DNA from: Cladosporium sp. IMV 00045
Taxonomy: Eukaryota; Ascomycota; Dothideomycetes; Cladosporiales; Cladosporiaceae
DNA: 64,000 nt
Direction: 5' to 3'
Assembly: GCA_001931905.2 (NCBI GenBank)
Contig: MSJI02000878.1
Coordinates: 83,403-147,402 of the forward strand
The translations under genes and the position numbers were made by a program. The notes beneath the pieces are model-generated. The model was not told the origin of the DNA, made no database searches, and worked only from the letters and a program-made list of their open reading frames with translations. This document shows positions 32,961 through 44,318 of this stretch, piece after piece (the first letter of the stretch is position 1; every line of letters starts with the position of its first letter).

Positions 32961-33827
32961 ATGTCTTCTTACCGCCCTCAATCCCCGGACCTATCTTCTT
33001 ACGCTCCTCAATCTCCCAACCTCTCCAACACCAACACTTACCGTCCACAAAGTCCGGATCTTTCTGGTCTTGGCCCGCCCGGCCCACAGCTGCCTGTTCA
33101 TTCTTCCTCCTATCAGAACATCCCACCACCTGTGTTCGCGGATCAATCTTATCAAGGACCTACCACTGCCTTCTCGCATCCTGCCGTACCCGCCATCCCG
33201 GCAGCATTCCCTCACACCCAATACGGCCAGCCACCAGCTCCATACGCCATGCCCCCGCGACGACAGATCAAAGAGGAGGACGAGGAATACATGCCCGACG
33301 CGTTTGCGCACCACCCTGCCCACCAGCATTACCCTCACATGCCTGCCAATGGCTCCGCAATGGGATTCCCTCCAGGCCAGATGATCAAGACAGAAGCACC
33401 TCCCGACCCCACGCACGGCGTTGCTCTCAAAACGTCCTTCCCTGTCGCTCGCATCAAGCGTATCATGCAAGCCGACGAAGACATCGGAAAAGTCGCACAG
33501 GTCACCCCGCACGTCGTCAGTCGCGCACTCGAGCTTTTTATGATCAAGCTCATCACCGCGTCAGCCGATCACGCAAGAGGAGGACCCGCCGCCGCCGGAG
33601 GTAGCGCTGGAGCTTCAAAAGGCCCCAAACGTGTGTTGGCGCAGCACTTGAAACGCGCCATTCAGGCAGACGAGACTTTCGATTTCCTGGCAGACATTAT
33701 CGCGAAAGTTCCTGACGCGCCGGCGAGCAAGTCGAAGAAAGAGCCGACGAGCGATTCCGAGGAAGCGAAACCCAAAGCTGCTGCGAGGAAGGGCAGGAAG
33801 AGAAAGGATTCGGGGGATGATATGTGA
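32961..33827 (+). CDS. bur6: NC2-alpha (Bur6/DRAP1) histone-fold repressor subunit
   Basis: Single-exon 288-aa protein. Residues 158-252 form a histone fold: TSFPVARIKRIMQADEDIGK, then VVSRALELFMIKLI, KRVLAQHLKRAIQ and FDFLADIIAKV. This matches NC2-alpha, which pairs with NC2-beta (Dr1), binds TBP on promoters and blocks TFIIA/TFIIB. The loop between helices has an Ala/Gly insertion. The N-terminal 150 residues are disordered, opening with three copies of Y(R/A)PQSP(D/N)LS at residues 4, 14 and 27. The C-terminus is Lys-rich (RKGRKRK), likely nuclear localisation. The related Dpb3/CHRAC subunits are the main alternative. Confidence 0.85.
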   Translation: MSSYRPQSPDLSSYAPQSPNLSNTNTYRPQSPDLSGLGPPGPQLPVHSSSYQNIPPPVFADQSYQGPTTAFSHPAVPAIPAAFPHTQYGQPPAPYAMPPRRQIKEEDEEYMPDAFAHHPAHQHYPHMPANGSAMGFPPGQMIKTEAPPDPTHGVALKTSFPVARIKRIMQADEDIGKVAQVTPHVVSRALELFMIKLITASADHARGGPAAAGGSAGASKGPKRVLAQHLKRAIQADETFDFLADIIAKVPDAPASKSKKEPTSDSEEAKPKAAARKGRKRKDSGDDM

Positions 33828-35328
33828 GGACGCGGTGGAGAGCGAAGGAAAAGAATAATATCATAATGTTTTACGAGCCACATGTTCATGCGGCGCTCAC
33901 GACACGTAATGCAGTAAATGGCAGACGTCAAAAGGTATGCCATCATGGTGGTTCCAAGCACAGAGATCAACCTGCTGACGCCAGGCAGTCCATCATGAGC
34001 CAGCAGAAGCAGCCTATGTTGGTATCGACCCGTGCTGATCGCACGCGATATGTCGACACATCTACCAGTGCATATCAATCACCCGCGCCACCCGCCATTC
34101 TACGCCTGAAATGGAGGTGCAGATGTGTGGACACTGTGCATGGTCAGATGCTTTGCACGGCGAATTTATCATATCACCCCCACGAAGACGAGTCCCACAG
34201 CATCACGACCTCTGCTAGCATTTCCACATCATTGCTCACGACTGACGGGATACGATGTGTGGTTGGATATACAGCCTTGAAAACAAGGCAGGAATGCAAA
34301 GCCATAGTTCGGAGGGAGAGCGTGCAACGAGCGTCAAATGCTCGGGATGACGACGGAAACCAAATGACTCAAAATTCTGTCAAGCTATTCCCAGTGCATT
34401 TATCTGCCCCAATCTACGCAGGGTAGCTACCAGGAAATCAAACAACGCGCTACAAACTCATAGAAACACAAACGCCATCTCCGCCATCTCGTACCATCAC
34501 AAGCCGTTGTCTGCCTGTTGCTAAAACGGCCTGGGTCAAACATGTCAATCAACCTCTCCTATCAAGCCTCCAATCCCCTGTTCCCTTCCAGTCAACGCAG
34601 CTCCCATACTCTAGACTACCCTCTCGGAATCCAAGCCTACGTTTCTCAATTCAGCCTTCCAAATCACTGTTCGCGCCCAGATTCCTTTTTCTGGAAGGCT
34701 TGAGTCGAATCGATTTCAAGGCAGTGGGGGAAAATGAAACACTCTACCAATACCTGCAAGCGAAATGATACGAAACGCAATATGTGACTATTTTTGCCGT
34801 GTCTGAAGTCTACCTAGAAATGAAGACTGAGGCGGTTGGGTTGATAATTCGACATTTCGATTTTTCCCATTGCTGGGAATGATTCTTTAATGTATTGCGC
34901 TGCAAATCACCCTGAAGATCCAGGCCGTCCACACCAGAGTGCATACCTCGTATATTTCATTGATTTATCACATATTTAACATGTGATCGTCAACCCGTTA
35001 CCGCCAGCACCTTCGATTCCAGAAGTCCCGTTCCTCACAAAAGCCTCGACCGCGGCTGCTTCCCCCACAGCCCGCAACGGGCCCAGCCGTTCGGCCAATC
35101 CCTGAAATGAGCTTCCGAGCTTCTGGAGTTGCAGCGTGGCATCAATTCCACAGCGGACTACCACTCCATCACTGCACTACAACATCTCCTCTCCTTCCTC
35201 ACGCACGCGATCATTGTAACGATCTCTCACTTTGATCCACTCGACAACTTTCACCAAACACACAAACACCCACCTCTCCAGCAAATACAATCGATCTGCA
35301 ATAAACCCCCCAAACCAATACCGTCACA
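33828..35328. other. Spacer between NC2-alpha and Sec61-beta
   Basis: 1.5 kb. The last 150 bases are a CA-rich leader for the Sec61-beta gene. A minus-strand frame at 34976-35164 looks coding-like and is listed separately. Otherwise nothing is recognised. Confidence 0.45.
34976..35164 (-). CDS. Possible exon of an unknown small gene
   Basis: Minus-strand frame of about 62 codons without an ATG start. It reads CGIDATLQLQKLGSSFQGL, then a helical Ala/Glu/Val-rich stretch (RAVGEAAAVEAFVRNG) and a short Gly-rich end. The pattern looks like real protein and a possible acceptor (GTGCAG) precedes it. I could not find a first exon with an ATG. Family unknown. Confidence 0.2.
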   Translation of the reverse strand: MVVRCGIDATLQLQKLGSSFQGLAERLGPLRAVGEAAAVEAFVRNGTSGIEGAGGNGLTITC

Positions 35329-35858
35329 ATGGTACGTCCACCCGCATCCCCGTCCGCATCCCAATGCCACACCCTCCCTCCCAAACCCTCACTAACAACA
35401 TCAACCCAGTCCGACTCCCCCGCCCCCTCCCCCGCGCAATCCAGCACCACCGCGCGCCCCGCCTCCCCCAAACCCCCCGGCGGCCCAGCAACCGCAATCC
35501 GCCGCCGCGCCGCCGCCGACCGCGCCGACAAAGCAGCCAATGCTCGCCCATCCAGCACGCGCGCGGCAGGCGCGGGAGGCAGCAGTTCGACGATGCTGAA
35601 ACTTTACACGGACGAGAGCCCCGGGCTGAAAGTCGATCCGTTCGTGGTCATGGTGTTGAGTATTGGGTTTATTATTAGTGTTGTTGCGTTGCATAGTAAG
35701 TCATCTCTACCTTCTGGATTCTTGGGGGTGGGTTGAGGGGTTGGGGGGTTTGGGGGGAGGGGAGGGAGGGGAGAAGGGGTTGTGATGGATTGAGAGATGG
35801 CAAGCTGACGATTTGATTTGCAGTCCTCGCTAAGGTCACCAAGCGATTCTCTTCGTAA
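35329..35858 (+). CDS. sbh1: Sec61-beta (Sbh1), ER translocon subunit
   Basis: Three exons: 35329-35331 (the ATG alone), 35410-35695 and 35824-35858, giving 107 aa. The first intron starts GTACGT right after the ATG and ends CCCAG with a CTAAC branch site. The second has a GTAAGT donor and a long G-rich run. The protein starts MSDSPAPSPAQSS and has the conserved membrane-proximal block MLKLYTDESPGLKVDPFVV. A single C-terminal transmembrane segment (MVLSIGFIISVVALHI) and the short tail LAKVTKRFSS complete it. Sec61-beta is a tail-anchored subunit of the Sec61 channel, helping protein entry into the ER. Confidence 0.95.
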
Positions 35859-36700
35859 AGCAAGGGGGATGGAGAAGCAGCAGCAGCAGCGAAAGACGAA
35901 GCCGGAGCGGAACGACGATGCGAGCAGCAGATGTGTGGTGGACCTCGGAGCGAATTGCAAGGAAGACGAAGAAGAAAATCGAGAAAACAAGATACACCTC
36001 GCGGTAAGAAAGGCGAGGGCACCAAACAAGCATGGCGTTATTGGACCTTTCTGGAGATTTCGACATCTCCCCTGTATTCTTTCTCGGGTTTGACAACTTT
36101 TTGAATATACACCTTTTTTTTTTTTTCCATTTTGACCCCTCTTATTCACGGCCTTTTATCGTCACCTCCTTCTCCCTATCTGATCTAACCACGAATTTCC
36201 ACGTAACCTCGCCAGAAAGCAGAGACTCGGTTAGAGTGATTGGGCTTATCGTCCTCCCAAGCATGCGCTCGGGCAAGAACAGGGTATCATTTCAAGCCAT
36301 GAGGATATTATGTCCATGAACAAAACAAAACAAAACCGTAACCATGCACGGAGGTGAGAGCTGCTTCATCCGTTTCCGCGAGAGACTGGAATTTCCAGGA
36401 GCTGATAAGAGCTGGATTGATCCTTCTGGGGCCTTTCAAGGGGGGATTCTCAAATTAACTAACTAATTTTCTATCTAAGGAAATGAAAAGTAAGAACGGG
36501 TATCATAGGAGAAGAAAGGAAGAAGGAGAGCAAGAGAAATGAGAAAGAAAACAACACCACACCATAATCCACCCAGCAAAGGCAATCAAGCAAGCAAAAA
36601 CGGCAAGAGAAACTCCTCAGTGCGAAAAAGTACCTTCCAAGAAAATGGAAAGAAAGGAAGAAAGCACAAGAAGAGCCGTGCACATGCAAAAGACGTTCCC
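35859..36700. other. Convergent 3' spacer
   Basis: 0.84 kb between the Sec61-beta and P450 genes. It contains a T tract near 36113-36127 and A/G-rich sequence near 36475-36560, suitable for 3' ends. No gene is seen. Confidence 0.45.
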
Positions 36701-38414
36701 TCACGGCAGCCTCGGAATGGCGAGCATGTTCATGTTAGTCTGCAAGTGCACCGCGTGCGAGATGGAGTCGATTCCGCGGAAGGGGTCGGCGATTTGCCAG
36801 TCGAAGTTCCTTATCAACTATACGGAAAATCAATCAAAGTCAGCGTCGTGTCACTTCAAAGGACCTGCAATTCTTTCTGTCATAAACTCACCTCAACCAG
36901 CGCCTTATGCAACTCCATCATAGCAATATGCCTGCCCAGACAAACAAACCTCCCACTCCCAAAAACCACATTGACAGTCTGCTGATACTTGACCCGCGTC
37001 TCGTGATCGGCGAGAATCCACCTATCGGGACGGAACAAATGCGCATCCGCCCCGAAAATCAGCGGGTTGCGACACACGGCGTCGTCGCAGATGCCCACCT
37101 CCGTGCCTTCAGGATAATAAATGCCCTTGACGGTGTCGCCTCCGACAGGCGCGAGTTTGGTCTTCAGCCCGAAGAGGGGCGGGTACATTCTCAGAGCCTC
37201 CCAGAGGCAGGCGGTGAGGTAGGGTAACTTTTGCGCTTCGGCGTAGGTGGCGACGGGGGAGCTGAGGGCGCCGGTGCTGGTCGCCAGGTCGATTTCGGCG
37301 CGCACTTTGGTGTAGGCTACGGGCGTGCCGGCGAGGAGGTAGAGGGCTGAGCGGAGAACGGTGGTGGTGGAGTCGGAGCCGGCGACGATTTGAAGGTTCG
37401 CTTCGACTTCGCACCGCACTTGCGAGAGGCCTTTGTTGATGAAGTGGCCCAGCATGTCTTTCTTGACTTTGGCGTCGGGCCCGAAGCGTTCGGCGACGGC
37501 TTTGCGCGCGAAACCCAGCACGGGTCCCATGCCTTTGGCGTCGCTGGGTTTGGGGGCCGCGAGGAGCTGGAGTAAGGTCGATTGGAAAATCCAGCGGACC
37601 GTCGGGTGGTTGGCGACCATTTCCATAATTTGCATGCCTGCTGCTGTGAGTTTGCCGTAATCCCAGAGGTCGGCGTTGGCGGCCATGAAGCCGAAGGATT
37701 TCCCGAATGCCACGGTGCTGAGGACGTCGAGGGTGAAGTAGCGCGCGATCGAAGCCATGTCGACGACGGTGTTGCTGTATTTGCTGCGGATCAGGGTGAT
37801 CATCTCCTCGACGCAGGCGTCGATGTCGGGTTCGAGGGTGTCGATGTCGCGGCCGTTGTACTACGAAGCTAGGTGTTAGTTGACTGACTCGAACGTGGGA
37901 TTTCACTTGCACACGCACCCCGCCTATCTCTTTCGATCTAAGGTCGGCATGGAACCTCTCGTCGCGCGAGGAGAAAACCGAATCGTGACGAGGGTCGAAT
38001 CGAAGCCCGTCGTACCACCCGGAGCGCCTCCATTTCGAGCCTGCGGCGTTCATGTGGCGCACGAGGTCGGCATCGTCGGTGACAAGCAGGCGTGGGCCGA
38101 TGCGACACGGCGAGCCTGCAAGCCCTTGTCAATACCTCGATTCTCTATTGTGCATGGATTTGCCTGCGCCGGGGATCGGCGTTGCGTGATGATTTACCAT
38201 ACTGCTGCAAGGCGTCGAATTCGGCAGAGCTGAGTCGCGAGCAGGCCGATTGCCAAAACAACCACAACGACGTGAACTTGGCGAGTAAGGGACCTTTAAA
38301 TTGGCGCAATGCGCGCCAGTTGAGGTACGCGCGAAGACTGAAATACAAGACAAGAAATGACAAGGCCAGCGGGAGAGTCAATGGCGACATCAACAGTGCC
38401 GACAGAGCGGCCAT
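36701..38414 (-). CDS. Cytochrome P450, pisatin-demethylase-like
   Basis: Four exons: 38414-38198, 38115-37919, 37860-36892 and 36817-36701, giving 499 aa. All junctions keep frame and two introns show CTAAC branch sites. An N-terminal membrane anchor (LTLPLALSFLVLYFSL) places it on the ER. Motifs are RIGPRLLVTDD, the I-helix AGSDSTTT, the K-helix EALR, the FRPDRW block and the heme loop FGSGRFVCLGRHIA with the cysteine ligand. The YNGRDIDTLEPDID region and general look recall the fungal group that includes pisatin demethylase and other benzoate/phenolic or terpenoid oxidases. The substrate is unknown. No biosynthetic cluster surrounds it, so detoxification is as likely as synthesis. Confidence 0.9.
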
Positions 38415-39356
38415 GATGAAGCTGAGGGGCGAGGTGAAACTCGAAGGATGAAGGGCGCGCCAAAGCGTCGGGTTTCAGGCATTCCTTATTCAAGGAGGAG
38501 AGGGTGCTAAGTACCGGCGGGAGGGTTCTTGACAGGCGTTCGCGTGCGTGGACCGATGGACCGTGTGGGACGGTTGCCAGCATGGACGTCGCCGACGGCC
38601 GAGGCTAGGAGGTATTGGGTGAGAGAGATGCTTTGTGCGGGCATTAATTGGGGCTATATGCCCGCTTCGGTGCGTGGTCTCGTCCATCGTTCATGCTTTG
38701 TTTGTGAGAAAGGAAGAACCTTCTTTCCGCTAGTGCTTCGTGTTTGTGTTTCTGATGGTAGTCCCTTCCCGCCTGTTCGCTTGTGCGCTTCGTCTCGTCT
38801 CGCCTGAGTCGCTTCGCCTTATCGCTTGCTTGGATAAGCCTTGGACTTGATGAATTGCGGTGCTCAAGCGAGACAAGCGAGCTTCACGGACATGTGATCG
38901 ACAGGGATATTCCTTGTTTGCTCTTACAGAATAGAACTTCTATTGATCTTCAGGATGATTTATTACATATACCAGCTATATACTATTGAACGCTCAAAAT
39001 ATCTTCGATACACTTTCTCCATCTTCTGAGTGGATGTCCCGCCTCGCATCTCAACGGATTCAGCACTTTCCTATCTGGAAGATCTAGGGAGAGCCGCTTA
39101 CGTACGCGGCGTGGCTGGCCAGCGGCATAGAACATCTCTTGCATGACCCATGGCTTTTATCAAGAATGCCGTGTTCCTTCACACATGCAGTCCATACACG
39201 TGCAGTCCACGTGCGAATGGATGTACACATGGCATGGCAGCGCCACGTCTTCGCCTTATCTGAAACGCGATCACGCCAATCTGTGTAGCGTGGGAGACAT
39301 GAGCACAGCAGGGCGACAAGGCTTTCATTATTCAGTCATTAATATGGGCATCTCAC
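38415..39356. other. Spacer upstream of the P450 gene
   Basis: 0.94 kb between the P450 start and the stop of the first glycosyltransferase gene. It contains a CGCTT/CTCGTCTCG-rich stretch near 38780-38835. No gene is recognised. Confidence 0.4.
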
Positions 39357-41066
39357 TCACACCCAGCCACGACCATCTCTAAACATCTCCTCGTCATACT
39401 CTCCACATATCCCCTGATAAGTCAACCATTTCCCAGAGCTGCCGACTTTCGCGATATTTCCCTTCCGGACACCGCTCTTCCACACTTGCTCGGGCCAGTA
39501 TTCGCGCCTTTTCTGTCCGTCAACATATTCAGCAGCCACGCTGCCGGCTGGTCCATGGCTTGACATGTCAAGCATGCCTCGGAGATACTTCTGGAACCAA
39601 ATCTCAGGCCACCAGGTTTCGCGCAGACTCTTCATGCCGTCCCGGTGAGCGTTGTGATGGATTACCACGGGTGAGATTCCCGTCCACACGTCCGTGAACA
39701 AGTCCACATCCGACCAGGACACGTTCCCTAGCAGGGTTGAGGTGTTGGCGGATGCGTGAAAAGGTCGCTCGGTACTGTTGATGTCCGCTGGCACGTCCTC
39801 GAGACGTTTGCTCTCTCCTTCAATCCCTCGATCTTCCTGCACCTCATCCAGACGTTCCCGATCCGCATACCTAATCCACTCAGTATCATCCTCAGCAAAC
39901 ACCGTATTCAACCCAATCTCACTCCCATAATCAACCCCAACCCCAAACTCAAAACTCCCATCCGGCCTAGCAGCAGCTTTCGCGCGCACCTCCTCAACAT
40001 GCCCTTCATCCCACCCCTCTCTCGGCGGCAAACCAGCATCCCGCCTCGCAATCTCGCGATACAACTCCTGATCCCCAAAAATATGACTAAGAATATACTG
40101 ATCGCTCCCGAAATTCGCATCCTGCGGCGCCTGCTCGAGAGCCTGGTCGAATAATTTCCGCATCGCCCCGACCGTCCCCATGACCACGCCGGAGTTGAGG
40201 AAGCGCTGTCGATACTTGATGTATGGGTTGACTTCGTCGCCGACGTCGGTGTCCGTTTCAGGGCCGTAAATGTCCGCGGGCAGCGAGGATTGCGGTACCG
40301 CGTAGCATGGAGGGTCGGCTTCGCTCCAGGGCCAGCAGCGTTTCTGGCCGCCGAAGATGATTTTCTGCGAAATTCCTCGGTCTCGTATGATGCTGCTGCT
40401 GTTGCCAAATTCGCGAGCGATGCGTTCGTCCGCTCGGCGGTTGATGTCGAAATACCTATCGACGAGAGTCTGCGGGCGGAGTTGGATCCAGGCGTCGTAG
40501 CCGTCCATCATGAGGACGAGGTCGTCATCGTGAGTCCCGTCCAAGCTGTGCAGGTGGTCGGCGGTGCCTTTGATTTTGGCGAGGTGCGAGCCGCCTTCGA
40601 CGAAAGCCGGGTCGTTGAAGTCTTGGTCCCAGTTGATGATTGTGGGATTGGGGTAGCCGAGGACGTTTCCTGAGACGATGGCTTTGCAGAGGTTCGGGTC
40701 GGGTTTCGATGCGGGTATGAATACGTGTAAATTGGATCGGGGGCCTTGGAGGGCGTCGTTGGATGGCGCGACTCGGTGGTAGGCGGTTCGTATGCTGTGC
40801 GTGGGAGAGCGTAAGGTCTGACGCTTGAGTCAGTTGTGTCTTCTTGAGAAACGTCCTGAGCTCACACCTACCGAGTAACATATCGCCACTATGGTAAAGA
40901 GTACAGCGAGCGATACAATGAACGTCTTAACCAGCTTTGCCGGCAACTGGCAACCACGCTGCACCCTGTACGGAGGCGGCGACTGGCTCTCAAGTTTCGA
41001 ATACGCTGGCTCAGTCCTCCATCTCATGAACCCAGAGGCTGCAGACTGCCACAGAGATTGCAGCAT
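39357..41066 (-). CDS. PLOD-like glycosyltransferase, type II membrane protein (copy A)
   Basis: Two exons: 41066-40872 and 40817-39357, giving 551 aa. A second ATG at 41027 is possible. It has a short cytosolic tail, one membrane anchor (TFIVSLAVLFTIVAICYS) and a lumenal catalytic domain, the layout of a Golgi glycosyltransferase. The GT-A core shows NLHVFIPAS, NPTIINWDQDF, GGSHLAKI, the metal motif DDDLVLMMDGYD (D170 and D173), LNSGVVMG, SDQYILSHIFGDQELYRE and VVIHHNAHRDG. These correspond to the glycosyltransferase domain of procollagen-lysine hydroxylases (PLOD/LH3). The fungal acceptor is unknown. It is divergent from a paralogue at 42609. Confidence 0.78.
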
Positions 41067-42608
41067 TCTCGCCCATCAAAGCCACAAAGAAAGATAGACA
41101 ACGCAACCCGCGCAGAAGCGGGAGGCACCATAGTCCTCTTACATCTTTTAGTACATACCAGAAATCAAACTACAACAGTAATTATACGGGTCCGCCCCCG
41201 AGAAGGAATAAGGATCACAGAGATCCTTCCTGGGTCCCGCGGACGAATGAACACATGAACGCATCAAAAGCGAACGCACCAATTTGTTACCTCCTAGAGC
41301 GTTGGCTGTCCGCGGAGCGCATCTCTGGAAGTCCATAGGTTGTGAAGCGCACAAATCCTTTGTCATCCGGAAGAGCCGTGAGCCAACGAGAGCGGCACGA
41401 TGACATGTCCAGGACTGCTATTGCAGAAGTGACAAAGAGAAAAAGAATATAATTAGTTCAGACTAGGAAGCATGTTGACAGCATGACACACCTCTGCCAC
41501 CGCCAACCCATGAGGCTGTACCTGCATATGCCCGGTGATGGCGGTGGTGGCTGAATGATGTGCCGAGTCTCGGAGAGGCGCAAAGTTCAGCTTGGCTTCG
41601 TAGAGAGGCTAAATAAATTGGAGGAAAGAATGCCAATCCAATCATGCGCTGGCAATCGCCCGTGTCTTTTTGCTTCCTCCGCGGCTTCCATATACGGGGC
41701 AACTAGAGTTTCTGCATGGTCGACTTCCCTACTTCCTAGGCGCGGCTTGACGGGATTCTCGGATGGGCGATCGCATGCTTGTTTGCGATTTGATGATGTT
41801 CTACTCTCTGCAAATGCTGAAAGATTATTCCTGCCGACGGCGATTCTGTTTGCCAGGGCTGAAATGATGAAGTGATTTGCGATGAAGGGCCAGCCCTTTC
41901 GGAATCCACAACCGCGCTCACGGCCCGCTTCTTTGCCCAGAAACTGGAGTCGGATGGATCGGCACTGGCCTTACAAGGCGTGTGGTTTCCTCGAAACTAC
42001 CACCGCGGGCTTGGATATGAGTCCACCCGCTCTGCTTTCTTGGTGTCCCACAAGGTGTCACCAAGCGCCTTTGAAACTTCTGCGCAAGGGAGAAAAAGAC
42101 CATCGCGGACTACGAGTTCAGTCTGCGAGCTCTTAAACTGCAGCCTGGAAATCGACCGCAGCAATATGCATCCAAGCATGGCAGTGTCAGTGTTATCACG
42201 GCGCGAACGGGCACCGTGCCGGCTAGCGTTTCTGGGCGCCGCAGGCAAGTGCAGTGGATGGAGTCTTGGTCTAATCATCCAAACCTGCGGCCCAGCTCCC
42301 TAGTGCGGCGCCAGATTGCTCTTCGTGGCAAAGGGGAAAAAAGCGAACGGGAAACACAGATGGGGAATCTGGTCCAAGTAGGCTCGCTCCCAGCCCAGGA
42401 AGGCTGAAGGGTTACCTTACCCTCTTCTGATTTCGAACATCCCCCCTTGCGATCAGGAAGGTCTCCCTTGTGTTTCCACTCCCCCAGGCCCTCTTTTATG
42501 TCGTCTTGGTTATGATCTGAACTACTGAGCTTTTTTCCTTCAGCTAGTATACCATCCATTCGTTTCTTGTCCTTGTGAAGATTGCTTCTCTGTCTTTCCC
42601 CCCAAGTA
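41067..42608. promoter_or_regulatory. Shared upstream region of the glycosyltransferase pair
   Basis: 1.54 kb between two divergent paralogous genes. Short frames here have no recognisable product. I see no obvious inverted symmetry that would mark a simple inverted duplication. Confidence 0.4.
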
Positions 42609-44318
42609 ATGGCCCTATTCCCTACCGCGGGCTCTCGCCGCCCTCGGCTATACATTTTCGTTGTAGCCTTCTTCCTGGCTCTGCTGGGTCTTTCGTTCAT
42701 TGGTCTCCACGGCGTAAGCATGCCTTCTCTATCTTCGGAAGAAAGACATTCAATGCTCACAAGCTTGCTTCTAGGACACCCGCAAGGCTGCTTTGTCACA
42801 ATGGGACGGTCACATGCGAGCGGGCAAACCTGCAACGGCTTACACCGCGAATGACACCAAACTTCACATTCTCATGCCGGCGAACAATGCCGATGTCAAT
42901 CTTTGCAAGACCCTGTTGACGGGTAACGCTTTGGGGTATCCGGATCCTATTATTTTGGCTTGGGGAGAGGAGCACACTGTCGGTGAGTGGACTGCTATTG
43001 GAGGCCGAGGGAAAGATGACTGACCTGTTGCTAGATTACCTGCTCGGTGGCGGAAGTCATCTGGCTAAGATTAGCACTGTGCTTGAGTGGCTTGAGAACT
43101 CGAACGATGTTGAAGATGATGAATTGGTTGTCATGATGGACGCTTATGGTTGGTCACATGAAGTGAAGGCATCCACAATGATCGATCGCAAGACTGACAT
43201 GTGCAGATATTTGGTTCCAACTGAGACGCGAAGTCCTCGTTGAGCGTTACAATGCCGTCAATGCTGACGCAAACGAAAGATTGCTCCAAAGGCTCGGCTC
43301 AGCCGTGGATGCTGAGGGTCTTCAGCAGACGATCATCTTCGGCTCTGGAAAGAGATGTGCTCCTAACCAGGTTCAGACTATCGGCTGCTACCCTGTCCCG
43401 GACTCGCCACTTCCTCACGACGTCTACGGCAACGCAACTGATTCGAGTCTTGGACGCAACCTCTGGTACAGTCTCCGCCAGCGCTGGCTGAACTCGGGCT
43501 TCATCATGGGTCCCAAAGGAGACATGCGTAGTTTGTTCCAGCGGGCTGCCGAGAAAGCAAAGGAGACGAAGCGCAACATGGACTTCGATGATGGTAGCCA
43601 CGGTTCGGACTACATGTACCACGGCAGCGACCAGGCATTGTTCGCCGTGATCTTCGGCGAGCAAGAATTCCAGCGCGAAGTCATGCGCCGCCGCCACTAC
43701 TCCGTAGCCGACAAGATGCGCGGCCGCGCCGGCAAACCAGAGCCCTGTTACATCTACAACACGCTGATCGACGACCCCATCAACCCCAGCTTCCCGCATC
43801 AACGCATGGAGGCGAAAGAAGGCAAACCGGACGAGTTCAGCATCGGCCTCGACTACTTCTCCGACTTCATCCAGCAAACCGTCAACTCGGAAGAAGACTC
43901 CAAGTACATCGTGTACAAAGACGACATCGAGCAACAAGTCAGCCAAAACCGCGAGAAATTCGACTGCCCCTCTCGCGTCACCAGCCAGCTTCCGCAAGAC
44001 ATCTTGATGAGCGGGGATCCTTTCGGGTACATCGACACGAACGAGCGCGGCGGCCAGGCCGACGACTGGAAACAGCTCGCCCTCTACACCAACCTCTGCC
44101 TCAACAAGATCCCCATCATGATCCACCACAACGGCGACAAGGGCGCGCGAGAGGCCCAGTGGCCCAGTATGTGGGTGCAGCGGCATTCGCGCACTGTCGT
44201 TGAGCACATGAAGCATGAGGGGGAAGATGCCAAGGGCGGTGCGCACTTGGGCGATGGGAAGTATTTGCCTTGGAAGGACCTTTGTCCCGCTGAGTATGAT
44301 GAGGAATTGTTTCGTTGA
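42609..44318 (+). CDS. PLOD-like glycosyltransferase, type II membrane protein (copy B)
   Basis: Four exons: 42609-42713, 42775-42982, 43035-43148 and 43207-44318, giving 512 aa. The third intron has a less usual GTTGGT donor, and frame continuity supports it. The N-terminus has a membrane anchor (LYIFVVAFFLALLGLSFIGL). The lumenal domain parallels copy A block by block: KLHILMPANN, GYPDPIILAW, GGGSHLAKI, DDELVVMMDAYD (D140, D143, with an intron inside this motif), LNSGFIMGPKGDM, GSDQALFAVIFGEQEFQRE, IMIHHNGDKGA and DLCPAEYDEELF. Two extra introns and many substitutions show an old duplication. The Asp pair and His in IHHN match metal ligands of LH3-type transferases. The acceptor is unknown. 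Confidence 0.8.

Noticed and set aside
16419..38414. Possible secondary-metabolite cluster from the hydrolase, oxidase and P450 genes
   Set aside because: They are separated by housekeeping genes (pex8, isy1, NC2-alpha, Sec61-beta) and no polyketide, peptide or terpene synthase is present.
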